Notes under the pieces: model-generated
What the model saw: the letters and a program-made list of their open reading frames with translations, nothing else
Database searches by the model: none
Told to the model about the DNA's origin: nothing
Program-made: the position numbers and the translations under genes
Part shown: in pieces, positions 25,059 through 34,101 of the stretch
Layout of the letters: the number at the start of each line of letters is the position of its first letter
Numbering within the stretch: the stretch's first letter is position 1
Source: an uncultured Pelagibacteraceae bacterium
GTDB lineage: Bacteria; Pseudomonadota; Alphaproteobacteria; Pelagibacterales; Pelagibacteraceae
Direction of reading: 5' to 3'
NCBI GenBank assembly: GCA_902599485.1
Contig: CACKFP010000005.1
Span: forward strand, 1-44,092
Length of the DNA: 44,092 nt

Positions 25059-25720
25059 TATATTTTAATAGTTTCTAAAAGTTTCATAGCTGCGGCTTGT
25101 TCTGCATTTTTTTTTGAACTACCATCAGCGATAACTGTTTTGCTATCCTTAATTTTTACACTAATTTTAAAATTTGGTTTATGTCTTGGTCCTGTATTAG
25201 AAATAAGTTTATATATTGGCAATACTTTAAATTTCTTTAATGAATATTCTTGTAATCTTGTTTTAGAGTCGATTACAGTAATATCTGATAAATTTAAATA
25301 ATTTTTCCAATAATTTAATATAAATTTTGACGAAACCTCAAAACCTTTATCTATATAAATTGCTCCTATCAAAGACTCACAACAATCGGATATAATTTTT
25401 TTTTCAATATTGACTTTTTTTTTCTTTTCTGTGTTTCCTGTTAAAATATAATTATCCAATTCTAATTCCTTGCCAATTTCAAAACACTTATTTTTATTAA
25501 CTAAATTTGCAAGTTTTTTGTCAATCATGCCTACTTTTTCATTTGGATATAACTCTAAAAGTTTCTTTGATATAACAAACCCCAAAACTCTATCACCTAA
25601 AAATTCTAGTTTTTCATAATTATTTTTTGTATCAAAACTTTTGTGTGTTAAGGCTTGTATCAATAGTTTATCATCTTTAAAGCTAATACCTATTTTCTTT
25701 TGTAGTTTGTTTAACTTCAT
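25058..25720 (-). CDS. rnc: Ribonuclease III
   Basis: Double-strand-specific endoribonuclease that processes rRNA precursors. 220 residues: the signature NYEKLEFLGDRVLGFVIS (about 34-51) with its acidic residues, ESLIGAIYIDKGFE for the second metal site, and a C-terminal dsRNA-binding domain (about 152-220) ending in KKNAEQAAAMKLLETI. Placed after lepB, as in most bacteria of this group. Confidence 0.95.
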   Translation of the reverse strand: MKLNKLQKKIGISFKDDKLLIQALTHKSFDTKNNYEKLEFLGDRVLGFVISKKLLELYPNEKVGMIDKKLANLVNKNKCFEIGKELELDNYILTGNTEKKKKVNIEKKIISDCCESLIGAIYIDKGFEVSSKFILNYWKNYLNLSDITVIDSKTRLQEYSLKKFKVLPIYKLISNTGPRHKPNFKISVKIKDSKTVIADGSSKKNAEQAAAMKLLETIKI

Positions 25721-25724
25721 TTAT

Positions 25725-26453
25725 TTAAATTATTTTATTAAATAATCTTTCAAATCGAACTATTTCATTCCATTTGAAAATGTTAAAGATACTTCCTTTC
25801 CTAGGATTAGATGAAAAAAATAAAATTTGTGCTTTTCCTACTAAATTGTTTTGATTAACATAACCAACTTCAGATAGAAATCTGCTGTCTTTAGAACAAT
25901 CCCTATTGTCACCTAAGAAAAAAAAGTGATTTTCAGGAACAATGTATTTATCTGAATTAGAAAAAGTTAAATCGGTTCTATATGCAGCTAAATAACTTTT
26001 TCCATTTGGAAGTTTTTCTTCAAATATATTGACATCAATTTGGGATGATCCACAATATAACTTATCATTTTTGCTTTTAATTGTTTTTAATACTTGATTA
26101 GAATTTATATATAAATCACCATCAATAAATTGTATTGTATCACCTGGTAAACCAATCAATCTTTTAATATAGTCTGTACGATTATCAGCAGGTGTTTTAA
26201 AAACTATAACATCTCCTCTTTTAGGGTTTTTATTTAATATACGTCCTTTAAAAATAGGAGGACTAAAAGGAAATGAATGTTTACTATATCCGTAAGAAAA
26301 TTTTGTAACAAATAATCTGTCACCCACAAGCAAGTTAGTTTCCATTGATGATGATGGTATGTAAAATGGCTGGATTAATATTGATCTTATAAATACTGCA
26401 ATTATTAATGCATAAAATAATGTTTTAGTATTATCAATTATGAAATTTTTCAT
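25725..26453 (-). CDS. lepB: Signal peptidase I
   Basis: Cleaves Sec/Tat signal peptides on the outer face of the inner membrane. 242 residues with one N-terminal membrane segment (about 10-30). The nucleophile Ser36 lies in PSSSMETNLLVGD, the general-base Lys97 in YIKRLIGLPGD, and the box FFLGDNRDCSKDSR is intact. The start overlaps the acpS stop by 4 bp. Confidence 0.95.
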   Translation of the reverse strand: MKNFIIDNTKTLFYALIIAVFIRSILIQPFYIPSSSMETNLLVGDRLFVTKFSYGYSKHSFPFSPPIFKGRILNKNPKRGDVIVFKTPADNRTDYIKRLIGLPGDTIQFIDGDLYINSNQVLKTIKSKNDKLYCGSSQIDVNIFEEKLPNGKSYLAAYRTDLTFSNSDKYIVPENHFFFLGDNRDCSKDSRFLSEVGYVNQNNLVGKAQILFFSSNPRKGSIFNIFKWNEIVRFERLFNKII

Positions 26454-26836
26454 TTTTTTCTATTCAAAATAACAAATGCAATTGAGTGGTTTTTTTCATC
26501 TGAAAGTGAAAGATGTATATCGTAATTCTTTAATTTAAATTTTTTTTTTAATATATATTTTATTTTCTGTGAAATCTTAATTTTAGGTGATCCTTTCTTA
26601 TTATTGTATATTTCAATATCATTAAAATTAATATTATCTCTAAAGCCTGTGCCAATTGATTTAACGAAAGCTTCTTTGGCAGCAAATCTTTTAGCAAAAT
26701 AATTCGTTTTGTTTCTGTATTTTTTTGATTGATTAATTTCATTCAATGTGAAGAGTCTTTTTTTAAAACCTTTAATTTTTAAGGATTTTTCTATTCTTTT
26801 ATTATCAATAATATCAACACCGTTACCAATTATCAT
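26450..26836 (-). CDS. acpS: Holo-[acyl-carrier-protein] synthase
   Basis: Transfers 4'-phosphopantetheine to ACP. 128 residues with the metal-binding GNGVDIIDNKRIEKSL and FAAKEAFVKSIGTG; the C-terminal SLSDEKNHSIAFVIL is also typical. The start shares one base with the pdxJ stop. Confidence 0.94.
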   Translation of the reverse strand: MIIGNGVDIIDNKRIEKSLKIKGFKKRLFTLNEINQSKKYRNKTNYFAKRFAAKEAFVKSIGTGFRDNINFNDIEIYNNKKGSPKIKISQKIKYILKKKFKLKNYDIHLSLSDEKNHSIAFVILNRKK

Positions 26837-27555
26837 TAGTTTAATATTTTTCTAAAATTAGTGATTACTTTTTTCATACCAAACATAATGGCCTCTCCAA
26901 TTATAAAATGTCCAATATTAAATTCCTCTATAGATTTAATCTTTCTTAAAATTTTAGTTGATTTATAATCTAAACCATGACCTGCATGAACTTCCATTCC
27001 TAGTTTTTTTGCTAAAACAGCACAATTTTTTATTTTTTTGAATTCGACAAAATAATTTTTGTTGTTTTTAACTTTTAAAGCAAATTTTCCTGTATGTAGT
27101 TCTACACATTTTGCATTTAATTCTTTTGATGCAATGACATCTTTAATATTTGGATTGATGAAAAGACTTGTTCTAATTTTTTTTAAATTTAATTTATTAA
27201 TTACTTTTGAAATTATTTTTTTATTTTTTGTGATATTTAAACCTCCTTCGGTGGTTATTTCATTTCTTTTTTCAGGAACTATGCAAACAAAATTAGGTTT
27301 ATATTTTAAAGCAATTTTAAGCATTTCATTGTTAGCAGCCATTTCTAAATTTATTGGTACTCTTTTAATTTTTGAAAATATAGCCACGTCTTTATCTCGA
27401 ATATGTCTACGATCCTCTCTTAAATGAATAGTAATAGAATTAGCACCAAAATTCATAACTTGTCTTGCATATGAAATAGGGTCAGGATGCCCCTCTCCTC
27501 TTGCGTTTCTTAATGTTGCAATATGATCTACGTTAACACCTAGTCTAGATTTCAT
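26836..27555 (-). CDS. pdxJ: Pyridoxine 5'-phosphate synthase
   Basis: Final ring-forming step of DXP-dependent PLP synthesis. 239 residues, a TIM barrel opening RLGVNVDHIATLRNARG and holding ITIHLREDRRHI, FVCIVPEKRNEITTEGG, CVELHTG and EVHAGHGLDY. All are family signatures. The start overlaps the pyrE stop by 4 bp. Confidence 0.96.
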   Translation of the reverse strand: MKSRLGVNVDHIATLRNARGEGHPDPISYARQVMNFGANSITIHLREDRRHIRDKDVAIFSKIKRVPINLEMAANNEMLKIALKYKPNFVCIVPEKRNEITTEGGLNITKNKKIISKVINKLNLKKIRTSLFINPNIKDVIASKELNAKCVELHTGKFALKVKNNKNYFVEFKKIKNCAVLAKKLGMEVHAGHGLDYKSTKILRKIKSIEEFNIGHFIIGEAIMFGMKKVITNFRKILN

Positions 27556-28142
27556 TTTAAATATCTACTTCCTGGTTTTGTAATTGGAATTTTTTTCAAC
27601 TCAATTGGTAAATCATTTTTTTTATAAGTTGGTATTTCTAATTTAATTTGGGAAATAATATTTTTATCTTTAATTTTTAAACTTGATTTACTAGATCTAT
27701 TAATCAAACATGCATACCCAACTACTTTTGATTTATATTTTTTTACAAGTCGAGCACATTCTAAACTTGACTTACCTGTAGTGATTACGTCTTCTACAAT
27801 TAAAACTTTAGAATTTTTTTTTATTGAAAAACCTCTTCTTAAAGTAAATTTCCCATTAACTCTTTCACAAAATATTGTCTCCTTTTTCAATAAATTTCCA
27901 ACTATATAACCAATTACAATACCACCCATAGCTGGTGACAAAATTAAATCGATTTTTTTGAATTTTTTTTTTATTTTAGCGCTTAAGGATTTACAAAATT
28001 CTTCAGATTTTTTTGGATAACTTAATAATTTAGCACATTGAACATACTGGGGTGAATGTAAACCTGAAGATAAAACAAAATGTCCCTCTAAAAGTGCCTT
28101 AGTTTTTTTTAAAACCGCTAAAGAATCTTTTAAAGAAAGCAT
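27552..28142 (-). CDS. pyrE: Orotate phosphoribosyltransferase
   Basis: Joins orotate to PRPP to make OMP in pyrimidine synthesis. 196 residues; the PRPP motif VLIVEDVITTGKS is intact, with the substrate loop RGFSIKK and SPAMGGIVIGY. The only ATG is at 28142, inside the rsh gene, giving an unusually long 44-bp overlap; no shorter start would keep the N-terminal helix. The rsh-pyrE-pdxJ order is standard for alphaproteobacteria. Confidence 0.93.
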   Translation of the reverse strand: MLSLKDSLAVLKKTKALLEGHFVLSSGLHSPQYVQCAKLLSYPKKSEEFCKSLSAKIKKKFKKIDLILSPAMGGIVIGYIVGNLLKKETIFCERVNGKFTLRRGFSIKKNSKVLIVEDVITTGKSSLECARLVKKYKSKVVGYACLINRSSKSSLKIKDKNIISQIKLEIPTYKKNDLPIELKKIPITKPGSRYLK

Positions 28143-29841
28143 ATTTTTTGTTTTTATGTCTAATTATTTTGAAGTTATATTCTTTCTGTTTTAGCTCACT
28201 AATAAGTTTTGTAAAGTTTTTCAAATCTTGAATAATTAGGTTGAACCTAAAATTAATGGTTCTTTTAGTCTTTTCCACCATTTCAACACTTGAAATATTT
28301 ACATTATTGGTTCCAATCATTGTTGTAACGTCACCTAATATTCCAGGTCTATCAGGTAAAGACATCCAAAGTGTAGTATTATATTTTTTTTCTGTAGGCT
28401 TGCTGTCTTCTTTGTATTGCCAGTATCTTCTTATAGCGGCTCTAGCTTTACCAGTTTTAGCACTTGTTATCCAATGCAAAGAAGGTGAATCTTTTTTTGA
28501 TGTTAATATTTTAACTACATCTCCATTTCGCAATATTGATTGTAAAGGACTTTCCTTTCCATTTATTTCACATCCAATCGCAGTATCACCTACTTTAGTG
28601 TGAACTGCATAAGCAAAATCAATTGGACTTGCTTCTTTGGGTAATTTTATAACTGAACCTTTTGGTGTAAAACAAAAAACATTTTCTTGAAACATTTGTA
28701 GTTTTGTATACTCAAAATAATGTTCAGGATTTTCATTTTTATCTATAATTTCTACTAGATCTGCTAACCAATCATATTCCTTCCAAGTTAAAGAGTTAAA
28801 CTTTTCTGACGATTTATATTTCCAATGAGAAGCTATACCTCTTTGCGCAAATTCATGCATTTGTTGTGTTCTTAGTTGTATTTCAATAGGTCTTTTATTT
28901 GGACCGATCACTGCTGTATGAAGAGATTTATAATTATTTATTTTCGGAGATGAAATGTAATCTTTAAATCTACCGGGTATACAATTCCATTTATTATGAA
29001 TTACACCTAAGGTTTTGTAACAATTTTCAACATTATCTAAAATTATTCTAAAACCAATTATGTCTGTAATTTGCTCTAGTGAGGTTCTTTTTTTTTGTAT
29101 TTTTCTCCAAATAGAAAAAGGAGTTTTTTCTCTAGAATGAATTTTAAAATCGATATCATTTTTATTTAATAAATTTTCAAATTCACTAAGAACTGAGTTA
29201 TAATTAATTAAATTATTATCTTTTATTGTATCTAATCTATCTTTGATCATTTTTCTTGCTTCAGGATTTAAAATATCGAAAGAAAGATCTTCAAGTTCAT
29301 CTCTTATTCTATTCATTCCCATTCTATCAGCTAGAGGAGCATAAATTTCCATAGTTTCTTTAGCAATTCTTTTTCTTTTTTCCTCTTTATCAATAGCCTT
29401 CAAGGTTCGCATATTATGCAAACGATCTGCAAGTTTCACAAGAAGGACTCTGATATCTTTGGATGTTGCCAAGATGAGCTTTCTAAAATTTTCAGCTTTT
29501 GAATTAGAAATAGCCTGGTTTTCAAAAACTGAAATTTTTGTGACTCCATCAACTAAGTCAGCAACTTCTTTTCCAAATTGTTCTTCTATAGTTTTGTAAG
29601 TTGCATAAGTATCTTCTATAGTATCATGAAGTAAACCAGTTGCTATCGTTGCGCTATCCAACTTAAGTTCGGTTAAAATATTTGCAACAGCAACAGGATG
29701 AATGACGTAGGGATCTCCTGATTGTCGTTTTTGATCTTTATGAACTTTTACTGCAAAATCATAAGCTTTACTAAGAGTTTCCGGGTTAAGAAACTTATTG
29801 TATGATTTAACCTTATTTATTAATTCGTCAGAATTTAGCAT
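28099..29841 (-). CDS. RelA/SpoT homologue, short bifunctional (p)ppGpp synthetase/hydrolase
   Basis: Makes and degrades (p)ppGpp. At 580 residues it is well short of the usual 700-750. Domains seen: HD hydrolase (about 25-180, LLHDTIEDT with His72/Asp73), synthetase (about 235-345, with RFKD at 291-294, the form found in bifunctional enzymes rather than RelA), TGS (about 387-448), a short linker, then ACT (about 490-560). The helical and zinc-finger/RRM-like region normally between TGS and ACT is missing apart from roughly 40 residues. All catalytic motifs look intact. It is the only RSH in this window; rpoZ, often next to it, is absent. Confidence 0.92.
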   Translation of the reverse strand: MLNSDELINKVKSYNKFLNPETLSKAYDFAVKVHKDQKRQSGDPYVIHPVAVANILTELKLDSATIATGLLHDTIEDTYATYKTIEEQFGKEVADLVDGVTKISVFENQAISNSKAENFRKLILATSKDIRVLLVKLADRLHNMRTLKAIDKEEKRKRIAKETMEIYAPLADRMGMNRIRDELEDLSFDILNPEARKMIKDRLDTIKDNNLINYNSVLSEFENLLNKNDIDFKIHSREKTPFSIWRKIQKKRTSLEQITDIIGFRIILDNVENCYKTLGVIHNKWNCIPGRFKDYISSPKINNYKSLHTAVIGPNKRPIEIQLRTQQMHEFAQRGIASHWKYKSSEKFNSLTWKEYDWLADLVEIIDKNENPEHYFEYTKLQMFQENVFCFTPKGSVIKLPKEASPIDFAYAVHTKVGDTAIGCEINGKESPLQSILRNGDVVKILTSKKDSPSLHWITSAKTGKARAAIRRYWQYKEDSKPTEKKYNTTLWMSLPDRPGILGDVTTMIGTNNVNISSVEMVEKTKRTINFRFNLIIQDLKNFTKLISELKQKEYNFKIIRHKNKKYAFFKRFFSGFKKN

Positions 29842-29861
29842 TAATTTATTATATCACTTAT

Positions 29862-30350
29862 TTATATAACTTTAATACTTCTTAAATTATTTTTTTTTAA
29901 AGAAGATAAGAGTTTTACTATATTTTTTTTTAATTTTGGGTGAGACCAATTCTTACATATTTCAAACAGTGGCATAAGTACAAAGTTTCTATTATGCATT
30001 CTTGGATGCGGGATCTCTAAATTGATCAATTTTTTATTTGACTTAGTTATCTTTCCATTAAAGTCTAATATATCAATATCGCAATTTCTTGGATGATTTT
30101 GAGGTGCTATTTTTCTGCCTAATTTTTTTTCTATAGACTTAATTATTTTAAAGAGTTCAAATTGGTTTAATTTCGTTTTTATCAGCAATACAGCATTAAT
30201 AAATTTTGGAAAACTAGGATCTGGCCATGACTCTGTCTCATAATAACTAGATGTTTTGATAATTTTAATATTATGAGTTTCCAATAAATATTTAGATTTT
30301 TCTAAAAAATGTATTCTATTTCCTAAGTTAGAACCTATTGATAGATACAC
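29862..30350 (-). CDS. folK: 2-amino-4-hydroxy-6-hydroxymethyldihydropteridine pyrophosphokinase
   Basis: Pyrophosphorylates the pterin precursor in folate synthesis. VYLSIGSNLGNR, the ESWPDPSFPKFINAV strand, and RNCDIDILDFNG with PHPRMHNRNFVLMPL are diagnostic. The first in-frame ATG (30449) would run 95 bp into smpB and add a 33-residue head unlike any FolK; a GTG at 30350 gives the normal FolK N-terminus and starts 4 bp after the smpB stop. I prefer GTG but have no strong Shine-Dalgarno to confirm it. Confidence 0.88.
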   Translation of the reverse strand: MYLSIGSNLGNRIHFLEKSKYLLETHNIKIIKTSSYYETESWPDPSFPKFINAVLLIKTKLNQFELFKIIKSIEKKLGRKIAPQNHPRNCDIDILDFNGKITKSNKKLINLEIPHPRMHNRNFVLMPLFEICKNWSHPKLKKNIVKLLSSLKKNNLRSIKVI

Positions 30351-30354
30351 ATAA

Positions 30355-30828
30355 TTAACTTGAGCGTCTGAAATATCTTGCTTTTTCACGGTTCCAATCT
30401 TTAGTTTTTTTGGTTTGTCGCTTATCGTATTGTTTTTTTCCCTTTGCAACAGCTATTTCAACTTTAGCTTTACCTTTTTTGAAATACATTTTAGTTGGAA
30501 CCAAAGTTAGACCATCCTCATTAATTTTACCAATTAGTTTGTTAATTTCTCTTTTGTTAAATAACAATTTTCTTTCTGAGTAAGGATTGTGATTTGAATA
30601 ACTGGCTTGTTTATATATGGGTATATGTGAATTAATTAAAAAAATTTCTCCTTCTTTTTCTACTGCGAATGACTCTGCAATATTTACTTTTCCATCTCTT
30701 ACAGATTTTATTTCAGAACCTTTTAGTACAATTCCGGCTTCTAAGATTTCCTTAAAGAAAAAATTAAAAGATGCTTTTCGATTTATTGTAATGATCTTAA
30801 TGCCAGATGTGGATTTATCGCTCATCAA
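30355..30828 (-). CDS. smpB: SsrA-binding protein SmpB
   Basis: tmRNA-binding partner of ribosome rescue. 157 residues with [45 protein letters not shown] and the C-terminal [21 protein letters not shown] tail that probes the ribosome. ATG 30828 overlaps the dapA stop by 14 bp; a second ATG follows directly at 30825. Confidence 0.95.
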   Translation of the reverse strand: MMSDKSTSGIKIITINRKASFNFFFKEILEAGIVLKGSEIKSVRDGKVNIAESFAVEKEGEIFLINSHIPIYKQASYSNHNPYSERKLLFNKREINKLIGKINEDGLTLVPTKMYFKKGKAKVEIAVAKGKKQYDKRQTKKTKDWNREKARYFRRSS

Positions 30829-31705
30829 TAAGTTTTGCTACTTTCAATGCTTTTTCGACTTCCTTTTTTGTATTTTCAGTTATTTTTACTAAAGGTAATC
30901 TCACAGCATCGTCGCATAGTCCTAGTAATTTAGCAGCATACTTAACTGGTGAAGGATTGCTTTCTATAAATAAATTTTTATGCAACGGTTGCAACATATC
31001 ATCAAGTTCTTGAGCTTTTTTTAAATCATCCTGATTTGAAGATTTTGATAATTTTTGAAATTCAGAACATAATTTGGGAGCTACGTTTGCTGTAACGCTA
31101 ATTGTTCCAACACCTCCTCGTTTATTAAATTCAAAAGCATTATCATCGTTTCCAGTAAGTTGAATGAAATCATTACCCATTTTTTCTTTTTGTTGATCAA
31201 CGCGATTTAGATCTCCAGTTGCATCTTTAACTCCAACTATATTTTTTAGTTCATACAATCTAGCCATTGTTTCAACGCTCATATCAATGACTGAACGGCT
31301 AGGTATATTATAAATTATAAGTGGAATTCCACAGTTGTCGTTAATTGATTTATAATGTTGATATAATCCTTCTTGAGTAGGTTTATTATAATATGGTGTA
31401 ACAACTAAAGCACCATCCGCACCAGCTTTTTCAGCATGTTTAGTTAATGATACAGCTTCTTCTGTAGAATTAGATCCTGTGCCAGCTATTATGGGAAGTT
31501 TACCAGTAGCTTCTTTTATACACAATTCAATTGTTCTCTCATGTTCATCATGTGATAATGTTGGTGACTCGCCTGTTGTTCCAACTGGAACTAATCCATT
31601 TGTTCCATTTTCCAGATGATGATTTATTATTTTTATGTAACTTTCTTCGTCAAGCTTGTTGTCTTTAAACGGTGTAATTAATGCTACATTTGATCCTTTA
31701 AACAT
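30815..31705 (-). CDS. dapA: 4-hydroxy-tetrahydrodipicolinate synthase
   Basis: First committed step to lysine and diaminopimelate: pyruvate plus aspartate semialdehyde. 296 residues, a TIM barrel with GTTGESPTL (42-50), Tyr132 in IIYNIPSRS and the Schiff-base Lys160 in [10 protein letters not shown]. Normal length. It is the first gene of the run to recO and is divergent from the transglycosylase gene across 35 bp. dapA next to slt and smpB is a common proteobacterial neighbourhood. Confidence 0.96.
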   Translation of the reverse strand: MFKGSNVALITPFKDNKLDEESYIKIINHHLENGTNGLVPVGTTGESPTLSHDEHERTIELCIKEATGKLPIIAGTGSNSTEEAVSLTKHAEKAGADGALVVTPYYNKPTQEGLYQHYKSINDNCGIPLIIYNIPSRSVIDMSVETMARLYELKNIVGVKDATGDLNRVDQQKEKMGNDFIQLTGNDDNAFEFNKRGGVGTISVTANVAPKLCSEFQKLSKSSNQDDLKKAQELDDMLQPLHKNLFIESNPSPVKYAAKLLGLCDDAVRLPLVKITENTKKEVEKALKVAKLIDER

Positions 31706-31740
31706 AATTATTTATAACATAAGTTGTTTGATTTAATAAA

Positions 31741-33942
31741 ATGTATTTAAAATTATTAATAACAATTATCCTTTTTTTCTTATCGTTTCAATCTGCTTTT
31801 TCAAATGAAACTATACTTCCTATTAAAAAACCAGATTTAAATGAAAAAAATACAACTAGAAAAATAGCTGAAATCATTCCTCTACCAAAGCCATCTGAAA
31901 AAGAAGATGAAATTCAAAAGGAAATAAAAATTACTACCACGGAGATATTTAAGAAAATTGATGGTGTAATAATTCCAAAAAATAAGCCTCTAATAGTTAA
32001 AGAAAAATTAAGAAAGATAAAAAAACAAAAATTTTATAGCGATAGAGATTTGAGATATGCAAAACAAGCTATTTCATTTATGGAGAAAAGTAATTGGAAG
32101 GATGCGAAAAAGGCCGCAAGTAAAGCAAGAGCAAAATCTATTTATGATTTTATTCAATGGAGACATCTACTTACAACCGGTAACAGGGCTACTTTTACAG
32201 AATATAAGCAGTTTATCGAAAGAGTAAAAGATTATCCAAGAATAGATAGAGTTCGTTACTTAGGAGAGCATAAAATAAATTCTAAAAATCATACTAAAAA
32301 TGAAATTATACAGTGGTTCGATAAACACCCTCCTTTAAGTGGATTTGGAAAAATGATGCTAGGCGATGCTTTGTTATCAAAAAATAAAGAGTCAGCTATA
32401 AATTTAATAAAGGAAGGATTTATTACAGCTGATTTAAGTAAAAATGATCTTATTTTTTTTAGAAAGAAATTTAAAAAATATTTGAACAGTAGTGATTATA
32501 TTAAAAGAGCTGATTATTTAGCTTGGGAGAATAAATATTGGGACCTTAAAAGAATGTTAAGATATCTACCAAAAGATTATCAGCTTTTATATACAGCTAG
32601 ACAATTATTAATGAGCAGATCTTATGGTGTTGATAGTGCTATCTCGAATGTTCCTGAAAGTTTAAAAAAAGATGCAGGATTAAATTATGATAGACTCAAA
32701 TGGAGAAGGAAAAGAGGTAGAGTTGATAGTTCTCTAGAAATTTTATTAAGCATCAAAAATAATAAAGACTATATGGTCCGCCCAGATAAATGGTGGGTTG
32801 AAAGATCAATAATTGCGAGATCACTTATTTATAAGAAAAGATATGAGCAAGCTTATAAAATAACAAGTAAACATGGACTATCAGAGGGTGCCGAATTAGC
32901 TGAGGCTGAATGGATGAGTGGATGGATTGCTCTAAGTTTCTTAAAAGACCCAATTTTAGCAAAAAGTCATTTTACTAAATTTTATAATAATGTTGGATAT
33001 CCAATTAGTTTATCAAGAGGAGCTTATTGGCTTGGAAAAGCGAATTTAGCACTAAATAATAAAGAAGAAGCAGATAAATGGTTTAAAGAAGGTTCAAAAT
33101 ATTTAACAACCTATTATGGTCAATTATCTCACATGAAAATATATCCAAATAAAACTTTTGAGCTTAAGGAGGCTACACAAGTTGATAAAAATTATGCTGA
33201 AAGTTTTTACAAAAATAAATTAGTCGCAATAGTACACTTATTAGATGAAGTAAAAAAAGATAAATATACAAAACATATTTTAAGGTTTCTAGCAAATGAC
33301 AATGTTTCTGCAGGGAGTGAAATATTAGCAGCAAAACTAGCAACTGACATCTCTAGATTTGATTTTGCTATTCAGATTTCTAAAATAGCATCTTATCAAA
33401 AAAGGTTTCATAACAAATATAATTATCCAGTGATAAGCACTCCGAACAAAGTTGGATCAAGAAAAATTCCAGAACAAGCTTTAATATTATCTATTATAAG
33501 ACAAGAAAGTGAATTTGATATATCTGCAAGAAGTAGAGTTGGAGCGCAAGGCTTAATGCAGTTGATGCCTTACACTGCAAAGACAGTTGCTAAGCAAGCA
33601 AAAGTTTCTTATTCAAAATCTCGTTTAACAACAAGTCCTGAGTATAATATAAATTTAGGATCTTTTTATATTGCAGGTTTAATTCTTGATTATGATGGAT
33701 CCTACCCTTTCGCTGTAGCAGCATATAATGCGGGACCAAAAAGAGTGAAGTATTGGAAAAAAATAAATAAAGATCCTCAAAAGAAACAAATCGATTATGT
33801 TGATTGGGTAGAACTTATTAAGTTTAAAGAGACCAGAAACTATGTTCAGAGGGTTATGGAGAATTACAATGTTTATAGATACATTTTGTCTCAAAAACCA
33901 ATATTTTTAAAAGATTTTTTTAGAAATAATCCGCTCTATTAG
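31741..33942 (+). CDS. slt: Soluble lytic murein transglycosylase (Slt-type)
   Basis: Cleaves peptidoglycan glycan strands to anhydromuropeptides in the periplasm. 733 residues: a signal peptide (hydrophobic 4-17, SFQSAFSN cleavage area), a proline/lysine-rich linker, a long alpha-helical solenoid (about 90-550) and a C-terminal SLT domain (about 575-720). The catalytic Glu lies in IIRQESEFD, followed by GAQGLMQLMPYTA and AVAAYNAGPKRV. The stop (33940-33942) directly touches the 3' end of the convergent tRNA-Ser gene. Confidence 0.92.
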   Translation: MYLKLLITIILFFLSFQSAFSNETILPIKKPDLNEKNTTRKIAEIIPLPKPSEKEDEIQKEIKITTTEIFKKIDGVIIPKNKPLIVKEKLRKIKKQKFYSDRDLRYAKQAISFMEKSNWKDAKKAASKARAKSIYDFIQWRHLLTTGNRATFTEYKQFIERVKDYPRIDRVRYLGEHKINSKNHTKNEIIQWFDKHPPLSGFGKMMLGDALLSKNKESAINLIKEGFITADLSKNDLIFFRKKFKKYLNSSDYIKRADYLAWENKYWDLKRMLRYLPKDYQLLYTARQLLMSRSYGVDSAISNVPESLKKDAGLNYDRLKWRRKRGRVDSSLEILLSIKNNKDYMVRPDKWWVERSIIARSLIYKKRYEQAYKITSKHGLSEGAELAEAEWMSGWIALSFLKDPILAKSHFTKFYNNVGYPISLSRGAYWLGKANLALNNKEEADKWFKEGSKYLTTYYGQLSHMKIYPNKTFELKEATQVDKNYAESFYKNKLVAIVHLLDEVKKDKYTKHILRFLANDNVSAGSEILAAKLATDISRFDFAIQISKIASYQKRFHNKYNYPVISTPNKVGSRKIPEQALILSIIRQESEFDISARSRVGAQGLMQLMPYTAKTVAKQAKVSYSKSRLTTSPEYNINLGSFYIAGLILDYDGSYPFAVAAYNAGPKRVKYWKKINKDPQKKQIDYVDWVELIKFKETRNYVQRVMENYNVYRYILSQKPIFLKDFFRNNPLY

Positions 33943-34037
33943 TGGCGGAAGGAGAGGGATTCGAACCCTCGGTACACCTTTTCAAGCGTACGGCGGTTTA
34001 GCAAACCGCTGGTTTAAACCAGCTCACCCATCCTTCC
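33943..34037 (-). tRNA. serX: tRNA-Ser(GCU)
   Basis: On the minus strand, a 95-base tRNA with encoded CCA. The acceptor stem GGAAGGA pairs with TCCTTCC, followed by G then CCA. The anticodon arm GCGGT-TTGCTAA-ACCGC has anticodon GCT, reading AGU/AGC serine codons. A long variable arm and the T-arm GGGTTCGAATCCC support a class II serine tRNA. Its promoter must lie in the 64 bp shared with soxB. Confidence 0.95.
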
Positions 34038-34053
34038 ACGATAATATGTGTAA

Positions 34054-34086
34054 CTTGAAATCATTGAATATTCAATCATATTCAAG
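34054..34086. promoter_or_regulatory. Inverted repeat between tRNA-Ser and soxB, candidate operator
   Basis: A perfect 14-bp palindrome ATTGAATATTCAAT (34063-34076) lies inside an outer inverted pair, CTTGAA (34054-34059) and TTCAAG (34081-34086), at spacings of 3 and 4 bp. ATATTCAA occurs twice in direct orientation ten bases apart (34068-34075, 34078-34085), one helical turn. It ends 15 bp before the soxB ATG. AT-rich DNA produces short palindromes by chance, but the nested symmetry is better than that. The regulator is unknown. Confidence 0.5.
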
Positions 34087-34101
34087 TAATTTCTCCAAAA
34101 T

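Noticed and set aside
27059..27427. 122-codon plus-strand frame opposite pdxJ
   Set aside because: Hydrophobic shadow produced by antisense of lysine/asparagine codons; pdxJ is clearly the real gene.
28241..28603. 120-codon plus-strand frame opposite rsh
   Set aside because: Overlaps TGS and ACT coding sequence entirely and has no family-like motifs.
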